This document shows positions 25,001 through 37,689 of a stretch of 64,000 bases of DNA, piece by piece. This DNA comes from Ricinus communis (Eukaryota > Streptophyta > Magnoliopsida > Malpighiales > Euphorbiaceae), in contig NC_063262.1 in the NCBI RefSeq assembly GCF_019578655.1, forward strand, positions 4,099,582 to 4,163,581, in the 5' to 3' direction. A program made the position numbers and the translations under genes. Below the pieces are notes generated by a model. That model saw nothing but the letters and a program-made list of their open reading frames with translations, made no database searches and had not been told where the DNA came from. The stretch's first letter is position 1. Each line of letters starts with the position of its first letter.

Positions 25001-28000
25001 CTCAGAGTCAATCATATGTCATACTCCTTTTCCCCACTTGCGATTACCCTGTCCTCCTGTACTTCTATAGAATTTCTTGCCCAACCGCCAGTCTGAGGCA
25101 GCCTCTTATGCTTTCCATATCCTTTCCTTTAATGTTAGAAACTGTAAATTTTTCTTTCTTTTCTCCTTCAGTAATAGTTAAAAACTGTTTCACCGTCACT
25201 TTGAAGTCATGATGACGAATAGTAGAAAAGAAAACTGAGAATTTTTATCAATAAATTAACAGCCAAAAAGTAGAGTATTTTTATCTAAAAAAGAAGTGAA
25301 AGTAATTGTTAACTAAACTATAGAAATCTGTTTGACGATTGAAATTAACAAGCTATTCTAAGAAGCTAAAAATTGTTTTAGTTGGTCTCTGTGTGCTCTT
25401 CATTTGGCAACTCTTTGCTTTTATAGATTCATAAAAAGAATGTTAATTTTTGGGGCTCTTACTTCCCGCAAATTTAATAAATTATGCTACATGTCTGTAT
25501 TTAGTTTAGCTAAGATCTAACTTCCTATTCTTTTTCTCAATTATTATGTTTTTATTAACTTCCAAAAGAGAATTTATTAATAATGAAGCCTGGTATCGCT
25601 GTACAATTGATTTAGTCAACGAATTACGTGTTACACTGAGTATCCTTCTAACATTCACACTCTCTGTCATAGTATAAGAACATGCAAATTTGATATAAGC
25701 AACTGACTATATATACTGTGAAATTATGAAATAAATAGTCTTTGGACTATTTGGTGAAACGCATGTCTTGTACTGTAAGAGATTGGTGGCTCAATTCCTA
25801 CAAGTAAAAACTCAATTCTCTTAAACAAAAAGGGTCGGGTTACCAGAAACAGATCTGGGGCAGTGATTGTTCTCAGAATTTGGTATGCAGCACAAATTCA
25901 GTAAATCCAATAGAGTGGGAGAATTACCTATGATTGAGTGGGCAAGACGTGCTGCTTAAGTGAAAGATAAAATGAGGGCATTTGACTTCCTTATGAAAAC
26001 AGTGTAGCAGGGCTATTATCTCTGCAATACGTATGAAGAAACATGTCCTTGTCGTTCGAAAATAATGGTTTTCTCTTTTTTGGCGGAAAATACTGGTAAC
26101 AAGGGTCATCATTTTCTGCGTGGCTCTTTTCTCCTTCAGTAGAAGATGTGACCCATGAGATGATTGGCTGATCTAAAGATGCGATTTCCATTAGTATAGC
26201 CCTTCAAATCTTGTTTGCCATGTCTGTTAGTACTCTTTTCGTCATCAACTTATTTGGGAACATGGTGTGCAGTGAAAGAGAAAAGGAAAGGATTTACAGC
26301 AAATCTCAAAACAATCAAATTCACCCCCTATCTCATTGAATTGAATCAAATCATGATTCATTGAATAATTCAGACATGAACAGCCTTTGAGCGTGTACTA
26401 GTCCTACCATAAAAAGTATCTCAGATGAGACATGCAAATAACCATAGTGCTCTCTCTCTCTGTGGGTTCATGCTGCAGTATCTTTGCAAGTCTAATTCAG
26501 AGAAACAGAACAACGACCTATTAGTTGATAATTAGGTGAATTTCAAGGTGATTTTAATTAAACAATTAGATTATATAGATTTAATTTAGACCTTTTATGT
26601 TCTAAAAGAATTTTATATTTTAATTGTTTTACAATTTATCTATAATATAATCTAACTAATTTTATATCTCACTATTTTAAAATAAGTGCGATTCCTTTCT
26701 TTTTTTATGTCTCTCAATATATAAAACATTATTTATTAAAAAAATTAACTTATTCAAATATAAATTAAATTTTTTTTTTTGTAGGATCACAGAATTTTAA
26801 TTTTCCTTTTCATGTGGTTTCATCATTAGTTGATGATTATGCCTTCGCCATCACCGCTCTTAAAATTCCATAATTAAAAGTAAAAGTAAAATAAAAAATT
26901 TAAAATTGTGAAGCCTTACTTGGATTTTTTGGATGGAGGAGGAGAGCAGGGTGGAAGTCGCTCATCGGACGAGCTACATCTAGTTTCAACCGCAGTTGCT
27001 TTTATTAAAATGGTGTGTTTTGGTAATTTTACTAAAAGCATAGTTTCAAAGAAATCATTTCGCTAATATGGCTTTTTTTTTTTTTTTAAAAAAAGATAAT
27101 AATTTTTATTTCAACATCAACAAAATCCTGCAATAGAAAAGAACAGTGATTGCTATAATAATTTTAAAAAAATTGGTATAAAACTCTAAATTATAAGGCC
27201 TAAAGAAACACCTTATAATTTCTTTTAATATATAATATCAATTAATTAAATAAATAAATAATCAAAACCTCGCTTTTTGACCTGCGGCACCAATCCAAAA
27301 GGAGCTTACGAGACAAAGATACATACTATCAGATTGTCACTTAAGTGGTATTTCATTCTATTTTATCCGCTTTCCACAGCTCATTGACTACAAGTAGACT
27401 TGATACACGAGTCAGATAAAAGAGTGATGAAAAACTAGTTTAAGCACCTCAATTAATACAGACAGCATAAGCATATAATTTATGAAAAATGATAATTAAT
27501 ATAAAAATAATTGTAACATACTTTATTATTTAAAATTAATTAATATATTATTACGTACATATGAGAGACTAAAAGTAAAAAATTTTCATAAATTATTTTA
27601 CTGAAGATTCATGTCAAAACAAAATTGAAGATAGATAGCTAATTGACAATACTAGCCATTAATTCATTTCTTGAAGAGAAGGACGAGTGGGACCAAATGA
27701 TGTCATCATTTTTACAAGCAACAAAGACATTGCAGTATCAGCCTTATTATGAAACAGTTGCAGCTGGGACCGTGGATTAAGTATAAGCTATAAAGGGTAT
27801 TCATATCTGTATAAGAACAATCGAAACCTCATATCATCATGAAATATAGGCAAAATCTCTGAGATTCCGATTTGTGGGGTCATTTAAAGAAAGCAATTTG
27901 GATTAGCTAGAAGCTCATTTTCACCCCCCCCCCCCCCCCCCCCCCCCCAAAATGATGGTTAAGCTCAAGCATGTGGTAAATGATAGACGATAGGCGACCA

Positions 28001-28300
28001 ATGAGAAGGCATCTTTCCTCTGCTACAATTTGTAAACCATTCTATGACCCCATGTTTAATCAGACTAATACCCCACATCAACAAGTACAGGTATCATTCC
28101 TTAATGAGTGGCTATTTTTTGTTATCACCTAAGCTGCTAAGCATAAAATTTTTTATGGGGTTGGTTTTTCACCATCTTTTCTTGAATTACAAGATTACCC
28201 ATTCTACTCCCTATTGTTTTACCCTAATAAACGTCCAAGAATATGAAGTTCAATCAACTTTATAAGTGGTCCATCCACTATGATATGAAAAAAGAAAAAG
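22050..28300. other. Intergenic region between the LBD gene and the amidohydrolase
   Basis: No coding frame here looks real. It holds an (AAT)n repeat at about 23,281-23,303, poly(A) at about 24,899-24,917, a GC-richer patch at about 24,920-25,110 without a recognisable gene, a palindromic TGATGTCATCA word (bZIP-like site) at about 27,698, and the poly(dC) tract listed separately. Confidence 0.5.
27924..27948. repeat. Uninterrupted poly(dC) tract of 25 bases
   Basis: Twenty-five consecutive C, about 510 bp upstream of amidohydrolase exon 1a. With the G24 tract near SCL32 it is one of two very long G/C homopolymers in a window where such runs are otherwise absent. Confidence 0.9.
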
Positions 28301-28308
28301 AAAAGTCT

Positions 28309-28371
28309 ATGGCTCAAATCATGGCTGTCGATGCAGCAAGTGATAGTGAAGGTAGCAATAGCAATATTTGA
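28309..28371 (+). CDS. Possible upstream ORF in the exon 1a leader (20 codons)
   Basis: ATG to TGA encodes MAQIMAVDAASDSEGSNSNI, ending 85 bp before the ATG of exon 1a. A TATA-like TTTATAAGT at about 28,257-28,265 would put it within the leader of an exon-1a transcript. It could lower translation of that isoform. There is no evidence that it is translated. Confidence 0.2.
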   Translation: MAQIMAVDAASDSEGSNSNI

Positions 28372-28456
28372 GTTACTCCAGTGAAACCCCTTATTGACAT
28401 GCCTAACTTCCCTTGCTTCCTGATCACCGTTTCAAGATTGAAAATTGGTGAGAGCT

Positions 28457-28675
28457 ATGGCTCAATACGGTGCAAGACTGGTCTTTCCGGTAGACGTGAG
28501 GAAAAAGCCATGGGAGCAGAAACTTCCTCTTCACAATCGGTGGCACCCAGACATACCCCCAGTTGCAGAGGTCACAGCTGGAGAGCTTTTCAGGGTTGAG
28601 ATGGTGGACTTCAGTGGGGGTGGTATTACGCAACAGAACACTGCAGAGGACATCAAACATGCTGATCCTTCTATT
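28457..28675 (+). CDS. Duplicate first exon (exon 1a) of the FmdA/AmdA amidohydrolase: alternative promoter/exon or tandem-gene relic
   Basis: 219 bp starting with ATG encode 73 residues beginning MAQYGARLVFPVDVRKKPWE and ending at ATT followed by the donor GTATGT. Length, phase (0) and content match exon 1b at 29118-29336; by hand alignment 46 of 73 residues are identical without gaps. The frame is intact and the donor usable, so it could splice to exon 2 at 29573 and replace exon 1b. Alternatively it is all that remains of a second tandem gene; Arabidopsis has two such genes side by side. Compared with 1b it has F for W in the VDW position and differs most at its C-terminal end. The lack of stops and the preserved splice site argue for recent or present use. 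Confidence 0.75.
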
Positions 28676-29117
28676 GTATGTTCCAGGTTATTCTTTTGGA
28701 TTTCTATTTTGTGTGTTACGATGTTTGGTTTGGTTTCCATCTAGAAACTTGCTAGGACTTGATGAAAACAATAGAATGATAATATGACTATTATTTCTGT
28801 AGACTCAAAAAATAATTTTAAAAAAAATTAGAAACACTTGGCTCCAACTGTTCTCTCTGGATTTTTCCTTTTAACATTTTTTTGACACAACAGAATGGGA
28901 TTTCAAATTAGTAATCTTTTTATTAATAAAAGATAAATGTTGACAATTTTGTCCTTTATTGCTGAAAGGGACCATTGAAAATATTGTCACCCTGTTTGTC
29001 ATCTACCAACTGTAATTGTCAAGCTCCTTAGTAAGGATGACATCTCATTTCATTTCCCTAGTAATTTAGGACCAAAAAATAGCATCCTCTCTGCAATTTC
29101 AACTAGCTAGTTTGTTC

Positions 29118-32100
29118 ATGGCTCCTTCAACCCCAAGACTAGTAGTGCCTGTAGACTTAAAGAAGAAGCCATGGGAGCAAAAACCACCACTTCACAACCG
29201 TTGGCACCCTGAGATTCCCCCAGCTGCGGAGGTTAAAGATGGTGAAATTTTTCGAGTAGAGATGGTAGATTGGACTGGAGGTAGTATTAAAGATGATGAG
29301 TTTGCAATTGATGTAAAAGCCATAGACCTCTCAACCGTAAGTATGAATAATGCTCAATAAACTACTTGTAGGAACTCTAAAACTCAATTACATGGTCAAC
29401 GTTTCTAATTTTACAAAAAATAGATAAAGGAAAAAAGAATGAAAGTGTCATCTTGAATAGGTAGGAAAACGTTAACCAGATTAGAGGAAGATGCCTATTT
29501 AAACCAAGTGGTCAGATAAGATTCATATGGCTGAGCATTTACAACTATGATCTGTATTGGGAACTGCTTCAGGTCCATTATCTCAGTGGACCAATCAAAG
29601 TTGTGGACAAGGAAGGAATTCCAGCGAAGCCGGGTGATCTCCTTGTGGTCGAAATATGCAACTTGGGTCCTCTCCCTGGGGATGAATGGGGTTACACAGC
29701 AACATTTGACAGAGAAAATGGTGGGGGATTTTTGACTGATCATTTTCCTTGCGCAACGAAAGCTATTTGGTACTTTGAAGGAATATATGCCCACTCTCCT
29801 CACATACCAGGTAATCAAATGCCAAATTTCCTTCTTCCTAGCTGCTATGTCATTGTAACGACTAGAAGCAAATCTATAGTCATACATTTTAAATTGAACA
29901 AGAAGTAGCATGTGACATACCCTAATCAAATTATTGTGTATGCATGACAGGGGTACGATTTCCAGGTTTGACTCACCCTGGAATAATTGGAACTGCACCG
30001 TCAGCAGAACTCCTAAATATATGGAATGAAAGGGAAAGAGAAGTTGAAGAAAATGGCCTTAAATCTTTCAAACTATGTGAGGTTTTGCATTCTAGACCGC
30101 TAGCAAATCTTCCGTCAACAAAAGGATGCCATCTGGGAAAGGTATGATATTAGAATAACAAGGATTCAAAAGTACCTATGGACAGCCTCTGCCTCTATCA
30201 AAGTAAAACTAGTGATGCAGATAGTATAGTCAACTTAATTGAGTTTGTTTATGCCAACATTGCAAGTGCAACTGTGCATACAACAATTCTGGTAAGATTT
30301 GTTGGACAGCAGCTATTCTAACAGTTAATGATCATTTGTAGATCCAGAAAGGAACTCCAGTGTGGGAAAAGATTGCCAAGGAAGCAGCAAGAACAATACC
30401 AGGAAGAGAGAATGGGGGAAACTGTGACATAAAAAATCTCAGTAGAGGTTCGAAAATATACCTCCCAGTGTTTGTAGAAGGAGCTAATCTTAGTACTGGT
30501 GACATGCACTTCTCTCAGGGGGATGGTGAAGTCTCATTCTGTGGGGCAATTGAGATGAGTGGTTTCCTAGAGCTCAAGTAGATATTCATTCTTTCAATAT
30601 CTCCATAATTTCTTTAATGCTGCAGACATTGTTTCAGCTTAGCTTTTAAGTTCAAGTAGAGAATAGTAAACTTCCATAATACCATAAAATAGCAATAAAC
30701 AAAAGATTCACACTTGAACTACAAACAGCATCATGCATAACAGTTTCCAGATGTAAATTTGCAGAATGGGTCAATAATTAACAGTTAAATTAGTCATGTA
30801 AGTAACTAAACGGAAATTTTAAGGAATATCAAAATGATCCAACTTGCAAAGAATTCATTGCTATACTTCCTTAACTGATTAAGCTTCTTTACTTCAAAAG
30901 TTAACTGAGTAGCTTCTTCCTAATTCTGAGTTCTTTGCTCATTCCATAATGTAGACTCGCATAGTTCTTTCTTCTAAGCCTGAAGAATATCCAAACTTGA
31001 TTTTTGGCCTATTAACGTCAGTGTTTAATCTTCATAGTTGTCTTAGAAAAATCTACTTTGACTATAAACACTATCATCAAAGGAATTGAAAAAGGTCGCT
31101 ACCAATAAATTCTGTAAAAGGATCAACATAGAAGACAAGGTAGAATCACACTAGCTCAAAGAAATGAATGAGAAACAAAGCTTAATAAGAACTTGTACTA
31201 TTCCAAAGTTAACCAAAATGATAATGCATTCTGTTTTCCACAGCATTCATCATAAACGCTAAGTATGTTTGCCCATTAACTGCTCTTGCCAATCAATAGA
31301 TGGATTTCATTGACATTTTGGTCTACGATTATCCCTGCAAAAGGATTCTATTTTCGTCTACAAGCACTTGTTGCAACTGCACCTTTGATACAATCTATGT
31401 TCATAGCTAATCCAAAACTTTGACACTTGTTCTTATGCGATCAGGTGTGAAATTATAAGGGGTGGAATGAAAGAGTACCTTACACCAATGGGGCCAACTC
31501 CTCTTCATGTGAACCCAATTTTTGAGATAGGCCCCGTTGAGCCAAGATTCTCAGAGTGGTTGGTATTTGAGGGCATCAGTGTTGATGAGGGTGGAAGGCA
31601 GCACTACCTAGATGCAAGTGTTGCTTATAAGCGTGCAGTGCTCAATGCCATTGATTACCTCTCTAAATTCGGTTACTCCAAGGAACAGGTCCAAGATATC
31701 TCTCAACTTCACATAATTTGCCCTAGAATTCACAAACATGTGTGCATATTGAGCATCACAAATTAATAAGAAAGTGAATTTTATTTGATAACTAATAGGT
31801 GGATTTAATGTGACTGTCAGATGTATCTCCTACTATCATGCTGCCCATGTGAAGGAAGGATTTCTGGGATAGTTGATTCTCCAAATGCTGTTGCAACTCT
31901 GGCCGTTCCAACAGCCATCTTTGACCAGGTAATGAACTCCCACTCCCATCCTATATTCACTAGTTATAGTTACAATTCACTACCTGAAAGTCATCCCCGA
32001 ACTTGGTAAACTCCAACTAATGAATCAAATTAATAGATGTTAAACAGCTAGAATACCCCTTCAAACAGTTGTTGACAACATAAGATGTTATCAGTAGCCT

Positions 32101-32399
32101 ACATGATCCTCAAATATCGTTACTAACAAAAGGATTCCACATAATTAAGCAGATACAGGTACTAGTTTAATTTTACAGAACATTTGCATTGAACCAGGAA
32201 AGGTCTTTGCCTTATTCTTATTCTCTCTCCTTTTTTTTCCCCCGGTTTTGGCTCCTGAGATAATTCGATTATGCAGGATATTCGTCCTAAAGCAAGCAAG
32301 GTGCCCGTTGGGCCCCGGCTAGTGAGGAGGCCAGATGTCCTCAAATGTACCTATGATGGAACTTTGCCAATCACAAAAAATCCCAGTGCCATGGCATGA
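29118..32399 (+). CDS. IAMH: FmdA/AmdA family amidohydrolase (formamidase / indole-3-acetamide hydrolase type), seven exons
   Basis: Exons are 29118-29336, 29573-29810, 29951-30141, 30342-30577, 31445-31688, 31821-31928 and 32277-32399. All junctions are GT-AG and in phase, totalling 1359 bp or 452 residues, the normal plant length. Exon 1 carries MAPSTPRLVVPVDLKKKPWE and LHNRWHPEIPP. Exon 2 carries PGDLLVVEICNLGPLPGDEW and GGFLTDHFPCATKAIWYFEG. Exon 4 carries GNCDIKNLSRGSKIYLPVFV and GDMHFSQGDGEVSFCGAIEM, conserved blocks of the acetamidase/formamidase fold. Exons 6 and 7 carry YLLLSCCPCEGRISGIVDSP and the C-terminal tail. The Arabidopsis relatives At4g37550/At4g37560 hydrolyse indole-3-acetamide to the auxin IAA; older annotation says formamidase. 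Substrate here is inferred. No signal peptide is seen, so it is probably cytosolic. Exon 1b is taken as default because it is nearest to exon 2; exon 1a is the alternative. Confidence 0.93.
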
Positions 32400-33533
32400 C
32401 TACAATTGAAGTGCTTCTCAAAAGCAGCAGAAGATTCAGGCTACATATTCCTTGCCATATTGCATAAATTTACGAATCAATGACACGTGTTTGTATGTAT
32501 AGATGGATGAACAAAGACATGGTCAAAAGGCCTTCAATGCCTGTCAAGTATGTAAACATCTGAAAGGCAACTGTTTTTAAAAGCTCCCTATCTTTTTAAC
32601 ATTTCTCATGCTTTTATAATGCCATAGCACCGCAAAGCATGTTTAAAACTAATACTTGACCCACATCACACACCATACAAGACATAATTATGCTGCAGCT
32701 GGAGATTAATATTTATTTTAATGAACAGTGAACCACTCGTGATGATATTGCTTTGTAATTCAGAGTGAAATATGTAACTGAATGCATTACTATGCAAGTA
32801 GAAAGGTTCATATCCAGGGGCCACCACAATCAATACATGCATAAAAAGATTAGCACTAAAACAGTTTCCCACTTAAATCAGCAGGGAAAATCTATTTCCG
32901 CTGAAATTTAAGACAAAACTTAAGATAAGAGGATTACATGAAGAAAAGAATTGATAATAATCAAACAGCATCGAGTGGTTAAATCTAATGTACAGAAGGC
33001 ATAACTGCATAAGAAGGTAAAGTTTATTATCTTATACCATCTTCATGTATAAAATATAATCAACAATTCCAGGCTTGTCTGTTGATAGTGATACCACCTA
33101 AAACACTTCAGATGGCACTTATGGTAGACAAAGATTTGCAGGGTCATGAATCCATTTCTCTTGTCTCCAAATGACGTTTGATAAAGCACATGATATAGTA
33201 AACCACCTGTGGTGGTTGCAAAACCAATAAATTTTCCAAGTACTGCCAATGAGTTTAATGTTCACACGAGACGTAGCATCTTCGGGATGATGACTTAACA
33301 TAAATGAAAGCCCTTCTCAAATTAGATACTTTTCCTATCAAAATCATCAAGGCAGGTAGAATCTGTTAAAAGTGGTTTAATCTGCAAAAAATAGTCTTGT
33401 CCCTTTGAAGGAGAAGAAAACAAAAGGATGTCATGGATTAGTTATCATATTTGCCCAATGAAATTACCTCCAAACTTTGAAGATAATTTTCTTTTTCCTT
33501 CATGCTAAAGAAACATTCTAGAATATCATTAAT
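32400..33533. other. Convergent intergenic spacer between the amidohydrolase and the QNG1 gene
   Basis: About 1.1 kb that should hold the 3' UTRs of two tail-to-tail genes. Short minus-strand frames here do not resemble known proteins. Confidence 0.6.
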
Positions 33534-36500
33534 TTAGTAATATATAGATAGTGTCCGATGGTGTTGGAGAGATGGACATCGCACACCAAAAGCCCAGAGC
33601 CAAAGATCCAATTCAACACTTAGCACCTGAGCAAATAAGTATCAAAATTAGAATAGCAAAAATGAGACAAGAGAAATAGATAAATTTCAGAAGAAAGATT
33701 GAGGAACCATGAAATAGATGAGAATTTAGTAAGAGAAGAAGATGCGTGGCAGGATGTCCAATTAATTATAAAAGGGCTGCAACTTTGAATGTCAAAAGGA
33801 CAACAGTTTTGAAATAAGTACCCCTTCCACTGATAGCAAACTAGACTTGTGAGGTTTTTGTCCTTAGAAGCAATTTTTAAATAAGAGATATAATTTCATA
33901 AGATTCAATCAACTTTATAAGAATCTGGTAGAGCAATCAGATATGTTTCAACTGTAACCCAACATAACCATCACAAAATGCACCTCATACAAGAATACAG
34001 CGAACCATCATATGCAATTGCAGAATTAGATCATCATATGAATTCTGCGTCTGCTTAGGATTGCTTCTTAAACTGCATGTTATGGATTTTTAGAGGCAAG
34101 CAAATAAGCCCATTACTGGTATAAGAAAAATCAGTGTTATCAGGGACTTATTTTAATAGGGCTACTGATGCCCCAAGGCACATGCAGTGAAAAGAACTTC
34201 GTGTGGGCCCAGGCATACCTTTATGCCTTGCATATAAGCACTTACATATGACCACAAACAAATACATGAAAAAAGAAAAAATAATTAACAACATTCAAAA
34301 CGTGCATTGACTTCTGTATAAAAGAAATTCCCAATCTCTACAGAATGATACTGCAGGCTGATCTGCCAATAGCAACAACAGATTGATTAACAAAAAATAT
34401 GTGTGCGCGCATGTGTCTATCATGATAAAATAAAATAGTGATACCATAAACCAATCTGTAAGCTGAATACTGTACCATGTAAGCTAAATAGTACCAATCA
34501 CATACTTTACTCTACAAGACAACACAGTTTACAAATGTCTTGAAGAATAGCTAAATTGAAACAATTTTGGTACTACTTTAGACAGATGGATAAAGAAAGA
34601 TTAATTTAAAAATTAATGCATGGGTGTGTTTAACAGAAGATAGGTCGATGATACCTGCTTTCCTGTATTTACATGTAGCAAATCCCTCATTTTCTCCACA
34701 GCATATATGGAGCATGCTCGTAATTCAACTTCCTCTTCACTGCCTGAAACTATTACAGAATCTGACTTGATCATGCTGGCAAGGGTTGAACTATATTTTA
34801 GCACACCAAGTTGCTGAAGCACAGCTGGAACAATATAATCAGCAAATATAGTGACCGAGCCAATGTCCCTAAATTCTCCATATCCTCTGCCCTTGAATGC
34901 TCCATATAGATCAGCTGCAAATATCTGAGCTCTTTTGTACAAGAATACTTGGTGGCCTTTATAAACTGAGTGATCTCGAAAACCTAATATCAAATGTTCG
35001 AACATGTAGAACCAAATTCAGCATCTTCATAAGAAAATACTTAACTTCCTATACAAACATTCCAACAGTTGGCAGCTTATTAAATCCTGACATTTCAGAA
35101 TTAAAAAATATATATATATAAATACCGGGAAAGTGACCGGTTATAGTAGCAACAAGCTTTGCAGCTGATTTCCCACAGGACTCCACAAGATTGGCTGCAC
35201 TACCTCCAAAACTTCTTTCCAGTTCAAAGCCAACCTAATTATGAATTTACATATACCAAACAATCAACATAACTTCTATAATTAGGCTAAGAAACTGAAA
35301 CACAGAACTAATTCCAAATAGATTAAGAACTCAAACATTTATCTGCATAAAATGGAAACAATATCAATTAAACTTCCAACAAGTGCAAAGTAAACCTCGT
35401 GGAGTAGACGAATCCGTTCATCCTCCAAGGGAAGTGGTCTTGGCCATTTTAACAATTTCCGTAATTCAGGACCTGACAACATGCATTTGTGTGATCATCA
35501 TTTGACAGGAGATAGGAAAAGTACCTTAAGCAAGCATGTCAAAATTCAACAGTGCCAAGTACATAAAGCAGCACTATAGGAAAATTATTTTAAAGGTACA
35601 AAAGGATAAATCAGAAGTGACTAACTTATGAAACATTAAGAAAGAGAAAAAACCATAGAGTGGGATCGTGTTTCCCTATAATGATATAAGGATACAATTT
35701 CTCACCAAAAAAGAAAATAAAAAGCAGCAGTACCTGTGTACTTTTGCAGACGATCAGCATTGAATACAGATTTGTCATTTTGCAAAGCTGCCTTTAGGCC
35801 TGAAGCCAAATGATCATAGCTCAGATCCTTATCTGTAAATAAGATGCAAGACATTATCAAAAAGAAAACATAGTAAAGTAAACCATGTAGCCGAGTAAAA
35901 AATGCATCCATATAAGTTGACTTATCAGGGAAGCTTTAAGAAGTTGTTTAAATAATAACTGGAAGCTGAACGTGGCAATCAAATTCAAAGCTAAAGCTGC
36001 ATTTGCTGTTGCCTCATGTCACTCTGTTCTTTGCTTATTTAAAAGTACAATTACATTACACCTCTAAACAGCACCGTTATTAACTTAGAACATGTTCTGA
36101 ATACATATAAGAAAAGCAAAATGAAAACCTACTCCTCAAAAACACAAAGCTCATTCTAAACTTTGAGAATTAATAAGCAAAGACACACACGTTATGTTCT
36201 TCCATTTTCAGTATGTTCTTAGACCAGAAAAAAATATAATATGATTTGTACAGTTAGTTAACTGAACACCAGTAAATAGACATTGCACTAAAAAAAATTG
36301 GGTAAAATTGGAATTAGCTACAACATTTTAAAAAACCAAAAATTTATTCAACTTCTTTCCCCTCTAGATTTCATTGTTAATTTTCTACACAAGCAAACAA
36401 GAGAAATTGAAAATAAACTAGGCGATAACACTTTTATCCATTCTTTTCATATGCTCCTAAATAATTCATATTCCTCGGGCTACCGCTAAAGAAGAATTAG

Positions 36501-36989
36501 AAAAGCAAAAGTGCCTTTTCAAACAAAGAAAAGCAGAAGCGCAAACTGACACCAAAAACACTAACAACAAAGAAATGCGCAGTGTAAACAACAAATCAAA
36601 CATATGCAAAGATAATAGGAAAAATAAGTACAGAGAGAAGAGAGATGAATGTTATACCAGGCCAAAAGCAGAAATTCAGAGCATCCAGAACAAAAAGGTA
36701 CTGAACGGTGAGTGGACCGTTATCAAAGTAATGAATTCCTTCAAAGTCCCATTCTATTCTCGGTATTTCTTTTATATTCTCCACTGCTCTCTCTATTCCT
36801 GCACCACAAACAGTCACATTCATATTCTCTCATTCCATTTTTAACATAAATTTAAGGAATAAATAACCAGAAAACGACACCGTGTTATAAACTTCAAAAA
36901 TGCTGCGACGTTGTTAAACCTGCAGAGTCGACGACGACGTGAGAGGAATGGGTAGCCACCCAAGCTGCGCTTGACCGGACCTGTTCCAT
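33534..36989 (-). CDS. QNG1: Queuosine salvage protein (DUF2419; queuosine 5'-phosphate N-glycosylase), seven exons
   Basis: Minus-strand exons are 36989-36920, 36798-36658, 35832-35734, 35472-35396, 35234-35126, 34983-34655 and 33626-33534, all GT-AG and in phase, giving 918 bp or 305 residues. The protein starts MEQVRSSAAWVATHSSHVVV. Conserved blocks include WDFEGIHYF (about 40-48), LTVQYLFVLDALNFCFWP (53-70), KDLSYDHLASGLKAAL in exon 3, GHFPGFRDHSVYKGHQVFLY across exons 5-6 and FADYIVPAVLQQLGVL in exon 6. The last exon ends CPSLQHHRTLSIYY, a strongly conserved DUF2419 tail. The human (C9orf64) and bacterial homologues release queuine from queuosine 5'-monophosphate, so that eukaryotes can recycle queuine into the tRNA wobble base. 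No targeting peptide is obvious, so a cytosolic site is likely. The intron before the last exon is about 1.03 kb. The family is certain; the activity is by homology. Confidence 0.93.
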
Positions 36990-37030
36990 GGCTGCTGTGC
37001 TGATGTTAATTTTGAACCCTAAAATGGAAT

Positions 37031-37042
37031 TATTTATATATG
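37031..37042 (-). promoter_or_regulatory. Candidate TATA box of the QNG1 gene
   Basis: Reads CATATATAAATA on the minus strand, about 45 bp upstream of the ATG, which implies a very short leader. An AACCCTAAA telo-box-like word, on the plus strand, lies between it and the ATG at about 37,016-37,024. Confidence 0.35.
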
Positions 37043-37513
37043 TGAATTATATTAAAGTAAATTAAATTCAAATAAAACTAAAATAAAATAAAATAAGGTG
37101 TGCGCGTGAGCCAATATTGTCGCAGTTCGAAGTTTCCCGCTTTTCTTTGTGGTTTTGTTGGTTGTTGCGAAGTTGTGATCCTCTGTTTGTGGGGCGCCAC
37201 CAGATTTCCATATTTACCCATTTATTACTTTTTCGGTTTGCGCCTCACGAGTCACGTGGGAACTCTCTAGTAATGGGCCAACCACTTCACGCCTTAACCC
37301 AATCAACAATTATTTTTCGAAAATATATATATTATTTATCTTTGAGAATTAGCTTGAGGTACAATTTCATTTTATTATTTTCCCTTATTAAATAAATATA
37401 AACATACATCTTAAGATTGATTAATAAAATCAAAAAATTGAAAAACTTAGACAAAATTCTCAAATTTATATTTAAATAGGTAGTTAAATTAAAACATTGA
37501 TATCATTTTCTTA

Positions 37514-37538
37514 TTATTATTATTATTATTATTATTAT
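37514..37538. repeat. (ATT)n microsatellite
   Basis: About eight ATT units. Confidence 0.85.
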
Positions 37539-37689
37539 GGTCAAAAATTCATACCTATGTTTCACCATTATTATTTTATTATCTATTGCTATAGCCTCTT
37601 GAATATTATTCTTTCTAAAAATAAAAAGTTTGGTGAGCTTTAGTAGTCACTTCGACTGCCTTGCATTAAGATAACTACTATTTGCAAAT

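Noticed and set aside
29495..29998. 167-codon minus-strand frame across amidohydrolase exon 2
   Set aside because: Exon 2 and its splice sites fit the plus-strand protein exactly; the minus frame runs through introns and resembles nothing.
34897..35121. Plus-strand frame over QNG1 exon 6
   Set aside because: Antisense to a well-supported exon.
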